Shown: positions 27,193 to 37,411 of the stretch, piece after piece
How positions within the stretch are numbered: position 1 is the first letter of the stretch
Layout of the letters: every line of letters begins with the position of its first letter
NCBI GenBank assembly: GCA_900314775.1
Contig: OMWM01000009.1
Location: forward strand, 1-53,690
DNA from: an uncultured Eubacteriales bacterium
Lineage (GTDB): Bacteria; Bacillota; Clostridia; Lachnospirales; Lachnospiraceae
DNA length: 53,690 nucleotides
Direction of reading: 5' to 3'
Translations under genes and position numbers: made by a program
Notes under the pieces: generated by a model
What the model saw: only the letters and a program-made list of their open reading frames with translations
Database searches by the model: none
What the model was told of the DNA's origin: nothing

Positions 27193-29136
27193 TCAATATA
27201 TTTTCAGAAGCAGCCGCAGCGCGGCAATCACCAGCATGACAAGCGCTATGCAGAAAAGCGTCAGCCTCTTCAATGGCTTTCCATGGAAAAGCGTGCTGCC
27301 CGGTATATCCGGCTTGTGATTGCGCACATAATAGACAAAATGATCAGAATAGCGGATCAGCATGAATACCACGATGACCAGGGAAATCAGCGCCAGTGCA
27401 ATCAGCACCACGCCGGTTACGTTAATGGTCTCCGCTACCGATTTGATCGATATGATTTTGTTGTAGGTGCTTCCGGACACCGTCGCACCGCTGGCAGAGG
27501 CATCCTCGAAGATCGTGTTATCCGAAAATGAAGCCGTGTAAAACTGCGGATAAGTCAGCGAATAGGTAATTCCCTCCGTGATAAAAGAGCCGCTAAGGAA
27601 AGACGACAAATTGATGGTATCATTTGTCTCATAACGGATCACAAGCGGATTCGTATGCGGTTTGATACCGGAATCAAATTCCGAATGTCCGCTCACTTCC
27701 TCCTCGGTATCCGCATCCTGCGGCGGTTCGCCGAAAATCTCTCTCGTCATCGCCGTCATCTCATCGGAAGAAGACGCATTCATCGTGATTGTATACTGTG
27801 TCGTACTGACGACCTTGTCCTCACTGATCTCGACCTTGCCGCTGTCGATCAGATCGGAGGCTGCCGCAGTCAGCTTCTGCTTGATGCTGCTGCCGATAAT
27901 ATCCGTCGTATTTTCCGGCAGTTTCAGCGTCACAACGCGGACAATATTTTTCTCGCTGTGAATCGTCGTGGAAATATCGACCGATTCGATATCGATGGCA
28001 AAGCCCAGCTCTACGCTGACATCATCCGATCTGGACATCGGCATTTCCAGATAAAGCTGATTGCTCACATACTGGGCGGTATGGCTGTCGAGATAGCCGT
28101 ATTTGCCGGTACAGCTGTCCGCCGAGTAATTCGATGCCGTCTTCAGCACATAGGTGACCGGGAGCGAATCGGATCCCGAATCCGTGAAATAGTCCGTATC
28201 GAAATACATTTCAACGGTTTTCTGTCCCTCCAGCGTATCGCCGCCGGATTCGGTCTCCACGGTAAAGGCGCAGTTCTGCGTATGCAGCGCCTTGTTGACA
28301 TCGGTCACGAAATCTTCCTGGGAGGCCGCCTGAAAGGTCAGCGTGTAGATCCGGCTCGTACCGCCATCCGCGTACGTCATGCTGGCACCCTCCGGTGTCA
28401 GATTTTCCATCATCTTGCCGAGACTGTCTTTTAATGCGGCAACGGTGCCGTTGCTGATCGTATAATCGACTTCTCCGCCGAACGACCCGTCTTCCTTCAA
28501 TTCAGCCGTGACCGAAATGCTGCTGAAACTGTTGTCACTCGAAAGGTCTGAAAACGAAAACGGTTTATCAGAATCGGTGATCACTTCGCTGCCGTCATAC
28601 GTCAGCGTTCCCGTGCCCGCCGTAAACAGGCAGTCACCCTGCAGCTTGTCATAATTATTTTCCAGGAGCTCGGTGAGCTTGTACAGCAGCGCATCCGAAG
28701 TAAAATTCTCACTGAATGTATATCCCTTTTTCAGGTCGCTGTTGTATTTCTTATATATGGCAGCCGGCGTGCAGCCGATAGCTTCTGTGTAATCGGCTGT
28801 CAGGCTATCGATCGCCTTCTGGTAATCGGATATGGAGCCGAATTTCACCGTCATCGTAAGCTGCGCGCCGCCATCGAGCTGCTGCTGCGCCGCATAGCTG
28901 ACAGTGTCATCTGACTGCTCTTCAAGATAAGCGTTCAGCTCGCTTACGCTATTGCCGAAAAACCGGCGGATATCCGATGCCGGTATATCGGCCGTGATGG
29001 TACGTGTGCCGGCAAAACTGCTGTCCGCGGTCATCACCGTGTCGGCTGTATAAGTGCTGTTGCTGCCGGAACATCCCGTAAAAAGAGCCGCTGCCAGCAC
29101 ACAAAGCACCAGCAGCAGTAATCTCCGTTTATTCAT
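27193..29136 (-). CDS. Large lipoprotein with repeated domain and two C-terminal membrane segments, function unknown
   Basis: 647 residues. A signal peptide (1-20) ends in the lipobox LFTGC, so Cys21 is lipidated. At least three extracellular stretches share a pattern: a helix-like part with aromatic or leucine residues, then a strand-rich part ending in T-x-T-x-x-A-S-S-x-x-x-x (near 75-110, 230-275 and 425-475). Two hydrophobic segments follow near the C-terminus (about 575-595 and 620-645), with a basic loop between. The layout recalls LppM/DUF3153-type proteins, but I cannot assign a family. Its ATG shares a base with the pgsA stop, so it is coupled to phospholipid synthesis. Confidence 0.75.
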   Translation of the reverse strand: MNKRRLLLLVLCVLAAALFTGCSGSNSTYTADTVMTADSSFAGTRTITADIPASDIRRFFGNSVSELNAYLEEQSDDTVSYAAQQQLDGGAQLTMTVKFGSISDYQKAIDSLTADYTEAIGCTPAAIYKKYNSDLKKGYTFSENFTSDALLYKLTELLENNYDKLQGDCLFTAGTGTLTYDGSEVITDSDKPFSFSDLSSDNSFSSISVTAELKEDGSFGGEVDYTISNGTVAALKDSLGKMMENLTPEGASMTYADGGTSRIYTLTFQAASQEDFVTDVNKALHTQNCAFTVETESGGDTLEGQKTVEMYFDTDYFTDSGSDSLPVTYVLKTASNYSADSCTGKYGYLDSHTAQYVSNQLYLEMPMSRSDDVSVELGFAIDIESVDISTTIHSEKNIVRVVTLKLPENTTDIIGSSIKQKLTAAASDLIDSGKVEISEDKVVSTTQYTITMNASSSDEMTAMTREIFGEPPQDADTEEEVSGHSEFDSGIKPHTNPLVIRYETNDTINLSSFLSGSFITEGITYSLTYPQFYTASFSDNTIFEDASASGATVSGSTYNKIISIKSVAETINVTGVVLIALALISLVIVVFMLIRYSDHFVYYVRNHKPDIPGSTLFHGKPLKRLTLFCIALVMLVIAALRLLLKIY

Positions 29137-29903
29137 TAATAATCTCCGCCAATGACATCCTTGTTCTTCACAAGATAATCAACCAGTGAAATAATGGTGA
29201 GCGCGAGGGAGGCATAGATCAGCACCGTCTCCAGAATATGAATGGCCGTTCCAGGGAATGCCGGTATCATGATAATGATGGTAACCATGGTAACCGCCGT
29301 CTTGATCTTGCCCCACATGCCGGCAGCGATCACCTTGCCCTGTTCCGCCGCAATCAGGCGGAAACCGCTGATAATAAATTCCCTTGCGATAATAATGATG
29401 ACAATCCAGGAAGCGATTCGGTCAAGATCGACAAAGCAGATCAGCGCTGTGCATACCAGCAGCTTGTCCGCCAGCGGATCCATGAACTTGCCGAAAGTCG
29501 TGACCAGATTGCGGGAACGGGCGATATGTCCGTCCAGGAAATCGGTTACACTTGCCGCAATGAAAATAACAAGCGCTGCAATGCGGAAAGGCATACCGAC
29601 ATACTGCGAGCAAAGCATGAAAATCACATAGAACGGAATCAGCAGCATTCTGAGGATCGTCAGCTTGTTCGGCAGATTCATCTTCTCGTACACGGCACGG
29701 ATCGCGCTGCCGGCAGAGCTGCTCTTAGCATCCCCGTCCTTATCCTTCCTGTGCGGGAAAGTCCCGCTGTGTTCCTTCGTCTGCTGCGCGCCGGTATCTG
29801 TGCTTTCTGCGCTGCCGGCTGCCGCGTCCTGCTTTTCTTCCTGCACGCTGTCACCTTGTGCAAAAGATTCTGTCTGCATGTTCTTCTCTTCATTCTGATC
29901 CAT
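29136..29903 (-). CDS. pgsA: CDP-diacylglycerol-glycerol-3-phosphate 3-phosphatidyltransferase
   Basis: Makes phosphatidylglycerol phosphate from CDP-diacylglycerol. The CDP-alcohol transferase signature is complete: D-G-x2-A-R-x8-G-x3-D-x3-D in DGHIARSRN and GKFMDPLADK, followed by several membrane helices. It has 255 residues because of a 75-residue hydrophilic N-terminal extension rich in Glu, Ser and Ala that the family normally lacks. The start at 29903 has AGGAG 9 bases before it, so the extension is likely real. It overlaps the end of rimO by 14 bases. Confidence 0.94.
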   Translation of the reverse strand: MDQNEEKNMQTESFAQGDSVQEEKQDAAAGSAESTDTGAQQTKEHSGTFPHRKDKDGDAKSSSAGSAIRAVYEKMNLPNKLTILRMLLIPFYVIFMLCSQYVGMPFRIAALVIFIAASVTDFLDGHIARSRNLVTTFGKFMDPLADKLLVCTALICFVDLDRIASWIVIIIIAREFIISGFRLIAAEQGKVIAAGMWGKIKTAVTMVTIIIMIPAFPGTAIHILETVLIYASLALTIISLVDYLVKNKDVIGGDY

Positions 29904-31230
29904 TCACAACATCTCCTATCAGATCATAATCTCTCGCACCGGTCACGCGTACGCGGACAATATCTCCCGAGATCAGTTCCTCATCTGCCTCAAAGAAAAT
30001 ATAGCCATCCACATCCGGTGCATCCATATAGGTTCGTCCTACATATACGTCATCTTCCGGCACCCTGCCTTCCACGAAAACAGAAAGTACCTGTCCGACC
30101 CGGCTGTCCGCCTTTTCAAAAGCGATCTGCTGCTGTGCCAGCATCAGTTCGTCCCGGCGGGCTTCCTTGACATCTTCATCAATCTGATCTGCCATGGCGG
30201 CTGCCGGCGTTCCATCCTCCGGTGAATAGGTAAATACACCGAGCCGGTCAAACCGCATCTCCTTTACAAAGCGAAGCAGGATCTCATGGTCCGCCTGCGT
30301 CTCGCCCGGAAAACCGGTAATCAGCGTCGTGCGCAGCGCGATATCCGGAATGGCCTTGCGCAGCGCCTCCACCGTTTCGCGAATCTGCGCCCCGGTGGTC
30401 TTCCTGCCCATCTGCCGGAGAATCCGGTCGCTGGCATGCTGAATCGGCATATCCAGATAATGGCAGATCTTCGGCTGGCGCCGTATGACCTCAATCAGCT
30501 CCGGCGTGATCTCTTCCGGATAGCAGTAAAGCACGCGGATCCACTCGATGCCGTCAATGGCGCAGAGCTTCTCCAGAAGATCCGGGAGCATCTTCCGGCC
30601 GTACAGATCCATACCGTAGACCGTCGTCTCCTGTGCAACTATATTCAGTTCCTTGACGCCCTGCTTAGCCAGCGTCTTTGCCTGCCTGAGCAGGAAATCT
30701 TCCGGATAGCTCCGGTAATTGCCGCGCAGCGTCGGAATAATGCAATACGTACAGTGCTTGTCGCAGCCATCGGCGATCTTCAGATAAGAACTGAATCCGC
30801 CCGTCGTGAGAACGCGGTCTACATCTGCCGGTCTCTCCTTGTCAGGCGAATCGAACAGACTGCTGCGATGGCCTGCCAGCGCTTCATCCGCCGCATCGGC
30901 CACCTTGCTGAAGCTGCCCGTGCCGATTACCGCATCCACTTCCGGAATCTCCCGGACAATGTCATCCTGAAAACGCTGTGCAAGACAGCCCGTCACAATC
31001 AGAGCCTGGCAGGTACCGGCGTCTTTCAGCTTCGCCATCTCGAGAATCGTCTCGACGCTCTCTTCCTGCGCATCCTTGATAAAACCGCAGGTATTGATGA
31101 CAATCACTTCAGCCTGCGTCTCATCGTCCACCAGGGTATAGCCTCGCTGCTGCAATATACCCAGCATGTACTCGGAATCGACAAGATTCTTGTCGCAGCC
31201 CAGTGAAATAAAATAGATCGTATGTTTCAT
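29890..31230 (-). CDS. rimO: Ribosomal protein S12 methylthiotransferase RimO
   Basis: A radical-SAM enzyme that adds a methylthio group to an aspartate of ribosomal protein S12. The N-terminal UPF0004 domain opens ISLGCDKNLVDSEYMLG, the radical-SAM cysteines are in CDKHCTYC, and a C-terminal TRAM domain ends the 446 residues. The SLGCDKNLVDSE start separates RimO from the tRNA-modifying MiaB. Its ATG shares a base with the folD stop, so it is coupled to folD. Confidence 0.94.
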   Translation of the reverse strand: MKHTIYFISLGCDKNLVDSEYMLGILQQRGYTLVDDETQAEVIVINTCGFIKDAQEESVETILEMAKLKDAGTCQALIVTGCLAQRFQDDIVREIPEVDAVIGTGSFSKVADAADEALAGHRSSLFDSPDKERPADVDRVLTTGGFSSYLKIADGCDKHCTYCIIPTLRGNYRSYPEDFLLRQAKTLAKQGVKELNIVAQETTVYGMDLYGRKMLPDLLEKLCAIDGIEWIRVLYCYPEEITPELIEVIRRQPKICHYLDMPIQHASDRILRQMGRKTTGAQIRETVEALRKAIPDIALRTTLITGFPGETQADHEILLRFVKEMRFDRLGVFTYSPEDGTPAAAMADQIDEDVKEARRDELMLAQQQIAFEKADSRVGQVLSVFVEGRVPEDDVYVGRTYMDAPDVDGYIFFEADEELISGDIVRVRVTGARDYDLIGDVVNGSE

Positions 31231-32087
31231 CAGCCTTTATACCCTGTGAGCCGTTTTGCGGCCTTCACGCAGTTAGCCATGAGCATCGTCACCGTCATCG
31301 GTCCGACACCGCCCGGCACCGGCGTGATCATGCTGACGAGGTCCATGACATCCTCGCGGTCCACATCGCCGCAAAGCTTCTTCCCTTCGAGCCTGTGGAT
31401 GCCGATGTCGATGACAACCGCACCCTTTTTGATATATTCGTGATTGATGAACTTCGGTTTGCCGATCGCGCAGATCAGGATATCTGCCGTTTTGCACTTC
31501 TCCTTAAGATCTTTCGTGTGGGAATGGCAGATCGTCACCGTTGCATTCTCCCGCAGCATCAGAAGCGCTGCAGGCTTGCCGACATTGTTGCTGCGGCCTA
31601 CGACGGTGCAGCTCTTGCCGTCAATCTCGACGCCGCTGTATTTCAGCAGTTCAATGACGCCGGCCGGCGTGCAGGATACGAAACCGTCTTCGCCTGTCGC
31701 CAGTCTTCCCATATTCACCGGATGGAAACCATCCACATCCTTATCCGGACTGATCGCCAGAATGATATCCTTCTCATTGATCTGCTTCGGCAGCGGCAGC
31801 TGCACGAGAATGCCGTGCACGTCCTCCCGCCGGTTCAGCTGATTAATCAGGTCAAGCAGCTCCTGTTCCGATGTCTCTTCGGCCAGGTTATAGGTCAGGT
31901 AATCAATACCGATCTGTTCGCATGCACGCTTCTTATTGCGTACATAGATGGTGGAAGCCGGGTCCTCGCCGACCTGCACAACAGCCAGCTTCGGTGTGAT
32001 GCCTGCCGTCTTCATGCGGGCGACCTCTTCGGTCAGTTCCCCGCGTATTGTCTGCGAAATTGCTTTTCCGTCTATTAGCTGTGCCAT
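31230..32087 (-). CDS. folD: Bifunctional methylene-THF dehydrogenase/methenyl-THF cyclohydrolase
   Basis: Interconverts 5,10-methylene-THF, methenyl-THF and 10-formyl-THF. The catalytic lysine is in TIYVRNKKRACEQIGI, and the NADP-binding VVGRSNNVGKPAALLM and C-terminal TPVPGGVGPMTVTMLM signatures are present. The start at 32087 (MAQLIDG) fits the AAGGAAGAG site; a TTG two codons earlier is possible. The 285-residue length is normal. Together with fhs upstream it forms the one-carbon path from formate. Confidence 0.96.
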   Translation of the reverse strand: MAQLIDGKAISQTIRGELTEEVARMKTAGITPKLAVVQVGEDPASTIYVRNKKRACEQIGIDYLTYNLAEETSEQELLDLINQLNRREDVHGILVQLPLPKQINEKDIILAISPDKDVDGFHPVNMGRLATGEDGFVSCTPAGVIELLKYSGVEIDGKSCTVVGRSNNVGKPAALLMLRENATVTICHSHTKDLKEKCKTADILICAIGKPKFINHEYIKKGAVVIDIGIHRLEGKKLCGDVDREDVMDLVSMITPVPGGVGPMTVTMLMANCVKAAKRLTGYKG

Positions 32088-32126
32088 ATTCAATCTCTTC
32101 CTTATAATTAAATTTCCCTGTAAAAA

Positions 32127-32154
32127 TAAAAGGGGATATCAAAGATATCCCCTT
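32127..32154 (-). terminator. Rho-independent terminator of fhs
   Basis: A perfect 11-bp stem AAGGGGATATC/GATATCCCCTT (32130-32140 with 32144-32154) is followed on the minus strand by TTTTATTTTTA. It separates fhs from folD, so folD is transcribed by readthrough or from a promoter nearby. Confidence 0.85.
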
Positions 32155-32205
32155 AAATATACCATATCTGCACCGGGCTTACAATCTTGAAGGATATGCG
32201 CCCGA

Positions 32206-33876
32206 TCAGAACAGACCGGTGATACGGCCGTTTTCATCCACATCAATGCCCTCTGCTGCCGGTACTTTCGGCAGGCCAGGCATCGTCATGATATTGCCTG
32301 TGATGACGACGACAAAGCCGGCGCCCGCACTCACATAAACCTCTCTGACGTGCAGATCGAAATGCTCCGGCCGTCCGAGCTGCTTCGGGTCATCGCTGAG
32401 CGAATACTGCGTCTTGGCAATACATACCGGGAAGTTTCCAAAGCCCATATCAGTGATCTTCTTCATGGATTTCTCGGCTGCCTTCGTATATACAACGCCA
32501 TCTGCGCCGTAGATCTCACGGGCGATCACCTCGACCTTGTCCTTGAGAGGAAGGTCATCCTCATACAACACATGGAAATGGCTTTCCTTGTTCTCCAGCG
32601 TATCGAGAATCTTGTTGGCAAGCTCGATGCCGCCTTCGCCGCCCTTTTCCCATACCTGGGACAGCGCGAATTCGCAGTTTCTCTCCTCGCAGAAATTTCT
32701 GACGAACGCAATCTCCTCATCTGTATCTGTAATGAAGGAGTTGAGTGTGACGATAATCGGCACGCCGAATTTCTGGAGATTTTCGATATGTTTCTCAAGG
32801 TTTACGATACCCTTGCGAAGAGCATCCATATTCTCGGCAGACAGCTCGTTCTTCGGTACACCGCCGTTGTATTTAAGTGCGCGGATCGTAGCCACAAGAA
32901 CAACTGCCTGCGGTTTCAGACCGGCCATACGGCACTTGATATCGAGGAATTTCTCGGCACCGAGGTCTGCACCGAAGCCAGCCTCCGTGATGATATAATC
33001 TGCTGATTTCAGAGCAAGCTTGGTGGCGCGTACACTGTTGCAGCCATGTGCGATATTGGCAAACGGGCCGCCGTGCACGATCGCCGGTGTGTGCTCGAGC
33101 GTCTGAATCAGATTCGGCTTGATGGCATCTTTCAGCAGTGCCGCCATGGCACCGACTGCATGGAGCTGCTCTGCGGTAACCGGTTCGCCGCTTCTGGTAT
33201 AAGCGATGATAATACGGCCGAGACGTGCCTTGAGGTCGTTCATATCCTCAGCCAGGCAGAGAATCGCCATGATCTCGGAAGCGACCGTGATCACGAAATG
33301 ATCTTCACGGACGAAACCATCCATCTTGCTGCCAAGGCCTACGACAATATTACGGAGAACACGGTCATTCATGTCCTCACAGCGCTTCCAGGTGATCTGC
33401 CGCGGATCGATATCCAGCGCATTGCCCTGCTGGATGTGATTGTCCAGCATCGCAGCCAGCAGATTGTTGGCTGATGTAATGGCATGAAAATCACCGGTGA
33501 AATGAAGATTCAGATCTTCCATCGGTACAACCTGCGCGTAGCCGCCGCCTGCCGCACCGCCCTTGATACCGAAGCACGGTCCGAGAGAAGGCTCACGAAG
33601 CGCAATGACGGCTTTTTTGCCAAGACGGCCGAAAGCTTCACCGAGGCCGACGGTGGTCGTCGTCTTGCCCTCGCCTGCCGGTGTCGGATTGATGGCGGTG
33701 ACAAGAATCAGTTTGCCGTCCTTGCCATCCTTCATTTTCTGAAGATATTCCTCGCTGAATTTGGCTTTGTACTTGCCGTACAGTTCAAGGTCATCTTCGG
33801 AAACACCGATTTTCGCCGCTACTTCTTTGATCGGAAGCATCTTACATTCCTGCGCAATCTCAATATCAGATTTCAT
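32206..33876 (-). CDS. fhs: Formate-tetrahydrofolate ligase
   Basis: Joins formate to THF with ATP to give 10-formyl-THF. Its P-loop [18 protein letters not shown] is near residue 64, and the family motifs [34 protein letters not shown] and SAGAGFVV are clear. The 556-residue length is normal. In Clostridia it serves purine synthesis and, in acetogens, carbon fixation; no acetogenesis genes are seen here. It has its own promoter and terminator, and folD follows. Confidence 0.97.
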   Translation of the reverse strand: MKSDIEIAQECKMLPIKEVAAKIGVSEDDLELYGKYKAKFSEEYLQKMKDGKDGKLILVTAINPTPAGEGKTTTTVGLGEAFGRLGKKAVIALREPSLGPCFGIKGGAAGGGYAQVVPMEDLNLHFTGDFHAITSANNLLAAMLDNHIQQGNALDIDPRQITWKRCEDMNDRVLRNIVVGLGSKMDGFVREDHFVITVASEIMAILCLAEDMNDLKARLGRIIIAYTRSGEPVTAEQLHAVGAMAALLKDAIKPNLIQTLEHTPAIVHGGPFANIAHGCNSVRATKLALKSADYIITEAGFGADLGAEKFLDIKCRMAGLKPQAVVLVATIRALKYNGGVPKNELSAENMDALRKGIVNLEKHIENLQKFGVPIIVTLNSFITDTDEEIAFVRNFCEERNCEFALSQVWEKGGEGGIELANKILDTLENKESHFHVLYEDDLPLKDKVEVIAREIYGADGVVYTKAAEKSMKKITDMGFGNFPVCIAKTQYSLSDDPKQLGRPEHFDLHVREVYVSAGAGFVVVITGNIMTMPGLPKVPAAEGIDVDENGRITGLF

Positions 33877-33922
33877 TCCGTATCCTCCACATAGAATTAT
33901 TTGTGTTGCTTATATTAGTAAC

Positions 33923-33951
33923 ATCATATATTAACCACACGAAAAATTCAA
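33923..33951 (-). promoter_or_regulatory. Sigma-A promoter of fhs
   Basis: On the minus strand TTGAAT (33946-33951) and TATGAT (33923-33928) are 17 bases apart, about 50 bases before the start codon. Confidence 0.7.
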
Positions 33952-33977
33952 GGGCCTACCTGTCTTCCCGGCGCCGC

Positions 33978-36900
33978 TCAGTGCTGTGATTTCAGAAATT
34001 CCTCAAATTCTTCTTTTGTCATAATGACCTGACGCGGCTTTGTGCCGATCTCCGGCCCGACAACGCCGGCATCGCAGAGCTGATCCATGATTCTCGCCGC
34101 CCTGTTGAAACCGATTTTATAGACACGCTGCAGCATGCCGATGGAAGCTTTGTCCTTGTCGATGACAAAACGGCCTGCCTCTTCGAAATAGACATCCCGC
34201 TCGCTGCTCGGCGCAGCTGTTTTGCTGCCGATCGAACTGCTCGAAGACTCTATTGCTTCCTTGATCTTTGCCGCATCCTTATTGCCGGCAATGCTCTGTG
34301 CCTTTATGAAATCCGTAACACGGCCGATTTCCTTTTCCGATACGAAAGCGCCCTGGAGACGAACCGGCCGGGAAACATCCTGCGTACTGTACAGCATATC
34401 GCCGTTGCCAAGAAGTTTCTCCGCACCGTTCATATCCAGTATCGTCCGGGAATCCACACCGGAAGATACCGCAAATGCGATACGGGACGGCACATTGGCC
34501 TTGATCAGTCCGGTGATGACATTGACGGACGGTCTCTGCGTTGCGATGACCAGATGAATGCCGGCTGCCCGTCCGAGCTGGGCAATACGGCAGATCGCGT
34601 ACTCCACATCTCCCTGCGCCGTCATCATGAGGTCGGCCAGCTCGTCGATGATGATGACGATCTGCGGCATCTTTCTGTGATCCTCGTCCGGATCGGTGAG
34701 CCTGTCAATCTTCGCATTGTAGCTGCTGATTTTCTTGGCGCCGACCTCGGCAAAACGCCTGTACCGTTTCTGCATCTCGGACACAGCCCAGTTCAGCGCA
34801 CCGGCCGCCTCTTTCGGGTCGGTAACCACCGGAATCAGCATATGCGGAATATCATTATATACATTCAGCTCCACGACCTTTGGATCGATCATGATCATCT
34901 TGACTTCTGAAGGATCCGCCCGGTAGAGAATGCTGACGATGATCGTATTGATGCAGACGGATTTGCCGGAACCGGTTGCACCGGCGATCAGCAGATGCGG
35001 CATCTTCTCGATATCGGCCATCACCGGCTGACCGGCAATATCCTTGCCGACGGCAAAGGCGATCTTCGATTTCGTCTCTTTGGCCTGTCTCGATTCGAGC
35101 AGGTCCCCGAGATGAACCATCTCTTTCTTGCCGTTCGGCACTTCAATGCCGACAGCGGCCTTGCCCGGAATCGGCGCCTCTATACGGATATCCGGCACGG
35201 CCAGGTTCAGCTTGATATCGTCCGAAAGGCCAACGATCCGGCTAACCTTGACACCGGTATCCGGCTGCAGCTCATAGCGGGTAACCGTCGGTCCCTTATG
35301 CACATCTGTCACCGTCACACCGACACCGAAACTGTCAAAGGTTTCCTGCAGCTTCTGCGCCGTCTGCCGGAGCGTAGCGACGTTAACGGCTTCCGGCCCG
35401 TCACTGTGTTCGAGCAGTTCAAGCGGCGGAAATTCATAATGATAAACCGGCTGCTGATCACTGACGGAAATTTCAGCCGTCTGCTCTGGATCTGCGGCAT
35501 TCTCTCCACCTTTTCTCAGTGTCCCCTGCGCAGTCAGTGCACTTCTGCGGGCCGGTGCTTTGCCTGTCTGCTGCGCCGCAGCGGCATCTTCCATATCATC
35601 CTCATCCAGCTGTGCCTGTGCAATTTCCTCCGCCATATCCTTTATTGAGGCGTTCTGCGCAGCCGTATTGCCCGTTTTCGCCGGGGCAGTCTCTTCCTCT
35701 TCGGATCCGCGGTTCTCTTCCTGCTGCTTTATGCCTGCTGCGCGGCTGTTTTTGGCCACTTCCAGTTCTGCATTTCTCGCAATAGCCTCCTGCAGCGTGA
35801 TATCCTCTCCGGAACGGTCCTCTTCCTGCACTTTATCCGATGGCCGCTGCAAAACAGTATGACGCTCCTTCGCAATTTCCGGCACATGGAATTCATTGCC
35901 GTCAATCTTCGTTCTGACCGCCTGATGCTCCGGCCGCGCAATATTCTCTTTCTGCAGAAATGCCGGAATACTGATGCCGGCCGTACGGCGGCGTATTCTC
36001 TCCGCTTCTTCCGCATCCGCCATCTCAGCGGCCTGCCGCATGGACTCCCCAGCCTCCGGGAATTCCACATGGGAAATCTCTGCTTCCTGCGTCTTTCCGC
36101 CGGCATGAATACTGATCTTCTCCGCCGGACGCGCAGGCGCCGCCGGCTCCTCTTCTGCAAATTCCGGTTTCTCAAGCTCGGTACGGATGCTGTCTATGAA
36201 ATGGCTGTCCTTTGCCGGCTCTGTATCGCTGCCTGACATCTGTCCGGTCTGCTGCGCTTCACTTTCGGCAGGCGCAGGCTCCGCAGACTTCTCCTCCTGC
36301 GCGGCCTTCCTGTTCATAAATTCATGCAGGAAACTTTCCGCACTGACGGTATGTACCTTCTGCTTATCGTCTCCGGTCTTCTCATCCGGTGCAGTGTCCG
36401 CTTTCCCCTTAACTTCGGTTTGTTTGGCAGATCTCTTCTGCGCTTTCTTCTCACGTCGGCGCAGCGCTGCTTCTTTCTCTTCGCGCTTTCGCTCCAGCCT
36501 GGCTGCCTCTTCTTCCTGCCGTGCGAGTTCCTCTTCCTCCTCGCGCTGGCGCTCCCATTCCTCTTCTTCTTCCTGTCTGCGGATAGCCCGTTCTTCACGG
36601 CGCTGCTGTGCCCGCATGCGGGACTCATCCATCCTGCGCACAAGAAAATGACCGAGGCGTACAAAAGCCGCCCGTCCCGTGATCATCACGAAGAAAATCA
36701 TCAGCAGGCAGACAAAGATCACCGTCGTGCCTATTCTGCCAACTGCCATGACAAGCGGATAGGAAGGCAGAAATCCCAGCAGGCCGCCGCCCGAATGCGA
36801 TGCACCGCATTCGCGATAGCTGTCGGAAATACTCGTAACTGCCTGAAAATCGACGCTCGACAGTGTGATCAGCGCCAGAATCATGACCATAAAAAGGAAA

Positions 36901-37316
36901 ACGGCTGCCAGTTTTATCCTGGCCCGCCGGCTTCCGGGATTGGCCAGCATAAAGGTATATCCAATGATAAAGACAAACGGAACCGCGTAGGCGAGGACGC
37001 CGAACATTCCGAAAAGAAAATAGCCAAGGTAGACACCGAGTCTGCCGCAGAGACCGAAAACGCTCAGCAGCAGCAAGGCCGCGATGGCGATGGCGGCAAT
37101 CATGCGGATTTCAAGATATACGGAATCCGCATATACCGGTTCGCGCACCGGCCTGTCCGCCTTGCGGCGGCTGCCGGACCCTGCTCCGTTTCTGGTGCGG
37201 GCAGAGGACGCGGCCGATTTTCTTGTGCGCGCCGATGAGCTGGTTCTGCTGCCGCCCTTGCGGCCTGTCGAACTCGATGCTCTCCTGCTTTCTGCACTTT
37301 TTGTAGTGCGTGCCAT
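33978..37316 (-). CDS. ftsK: FtsK/SpoIIIE family DNA translocase
   Basis: A hexameric motor that pumps DNA through the septum. The N-terminus is basic and Ser/Arg-rich (1-65), followed by four membrane segments (about 70-230). A long charged linker (about 235-640) is rich in Glu, Arg, Ala and Gln. The motor has its Walker A GATGSGKSVC near residue 780 and Walker B IVIIIDELADLMM. A C-terminal winged-helix gamma domain (RRxx-type DNA reader) covers the last 70 residues. At 1112 residues it is longer than Bacillus SpoIIIE, due to the linker. Whether it serves sporulation or vegetative division cannot be told. Confidence 0.95.
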   Translation of the reverse strand: MARTTKSAESRRASSSTGRKGGSRTSSSARTRKSAASSARTRNGAGSGSRRKADRPVREPVYADSVYLEIRMIAAIAIAALLLLSVFGLCGRLGVYLGYFLFGMFGVLAYAVPFVFIIGYTFMLANPGSRRARIKLAAVFLFMVMILALITLSSVDFQAVTSISDSYRECGASHSGGGLLGFLPSYPLVMAVGRIGTTVIFVCLLMIFFVMITGRAAFVRLGHFLVRRMDESRMRAQQRREERAIRRQEEEEEWERQREEEEELARQEEEAARLERKREEKEAALRRREKKAQKRSAKQTEVKGKADTAPDEKTGDDKQKVHTVSAESFLHEFMNRKAAQEEKSAEPAPAESEAQQTGQMSGSDTEPAKDSHFIDSIRTELEKPEFAEEEPAAPARPAEKISIHAGGKTQEAEISHVEFPEAGESMRQAAEMADAEEAERIRRRTAGISIPAFLQKENIARPEHQAVRTKIDGNEFHVPEIAKERHTVLQRPSDKVQEEDRSGEDITLQEAIARNAELEVAKNSRAAGIKQQEENRGSEEEETAPAKTGNTAAQNASIKDMAEEIAQAQLDEDDMEDAAAAQQTGKAPARRSALTAQGTLRKGGENAADPEQTAEISVSDQQPVYHYEFPPLELLEHSDGPEAVNVATLRQTAQKLQETFDSFGVGVTVTDVHKGPTVTRYELQPDTGVKVSRIVGLSDDIKLNLAVPDIRIEAPIPGKAAVGIEVPNGKKEMVHLGDLLESRQAKETKSKIAFAVGKDIAGQPVMADIEKMPHLLIAGATGSGKSVCINTIIVSILYRADPSEVKMIMIDPKVVELNVYNDIPHMLIPVVTDPKEAAGALNWAVSEMQKRYRRFAEVGAKKISSYNAKIDRLTDPDEDHRKMPQIVIIIDELADLMMTAQGDVEYAICRIAQLGRAAGIHLVIATQRPSVNVITGLIKANVPSRIAFAVSSGVDSRTILDMNGAEKLLGNGDMLYSTQDVSRPVRLQGAFVSEKEIGRVTDFIKAQSIAGNKDAAKIKEAIESSSSSIGSKTAAPSSERDVYFEEAGRFVIDKDKASIGMLQRVYKIGFNRAARIMDQLCDAGVVGPEIGTKPRQVIMTKEEFEEFLKSQH

Positions 37317-37351
37317 TCAATCACTCTCCAATTTATATCTCTGACAAGAAT

Positions 37352-37388
37352 AAAGGGCTCCCGCAAATCAGTTTGCAGCTGCCCTTTA
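37352..37388 (-). terminator. Hairpin after uppP, probable terminator
   Basis: On the minus strand AAAGGGC and GCAAA pair with TTTGC and GCCCTTT, with a small internal loop. The downstream T run is short (TTTATTCTT), so termination may be partial. Confidence 0.55.
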
Positions 37389-37411
37389 ATTCATAGCATA
37401 TTATTCTGTTA

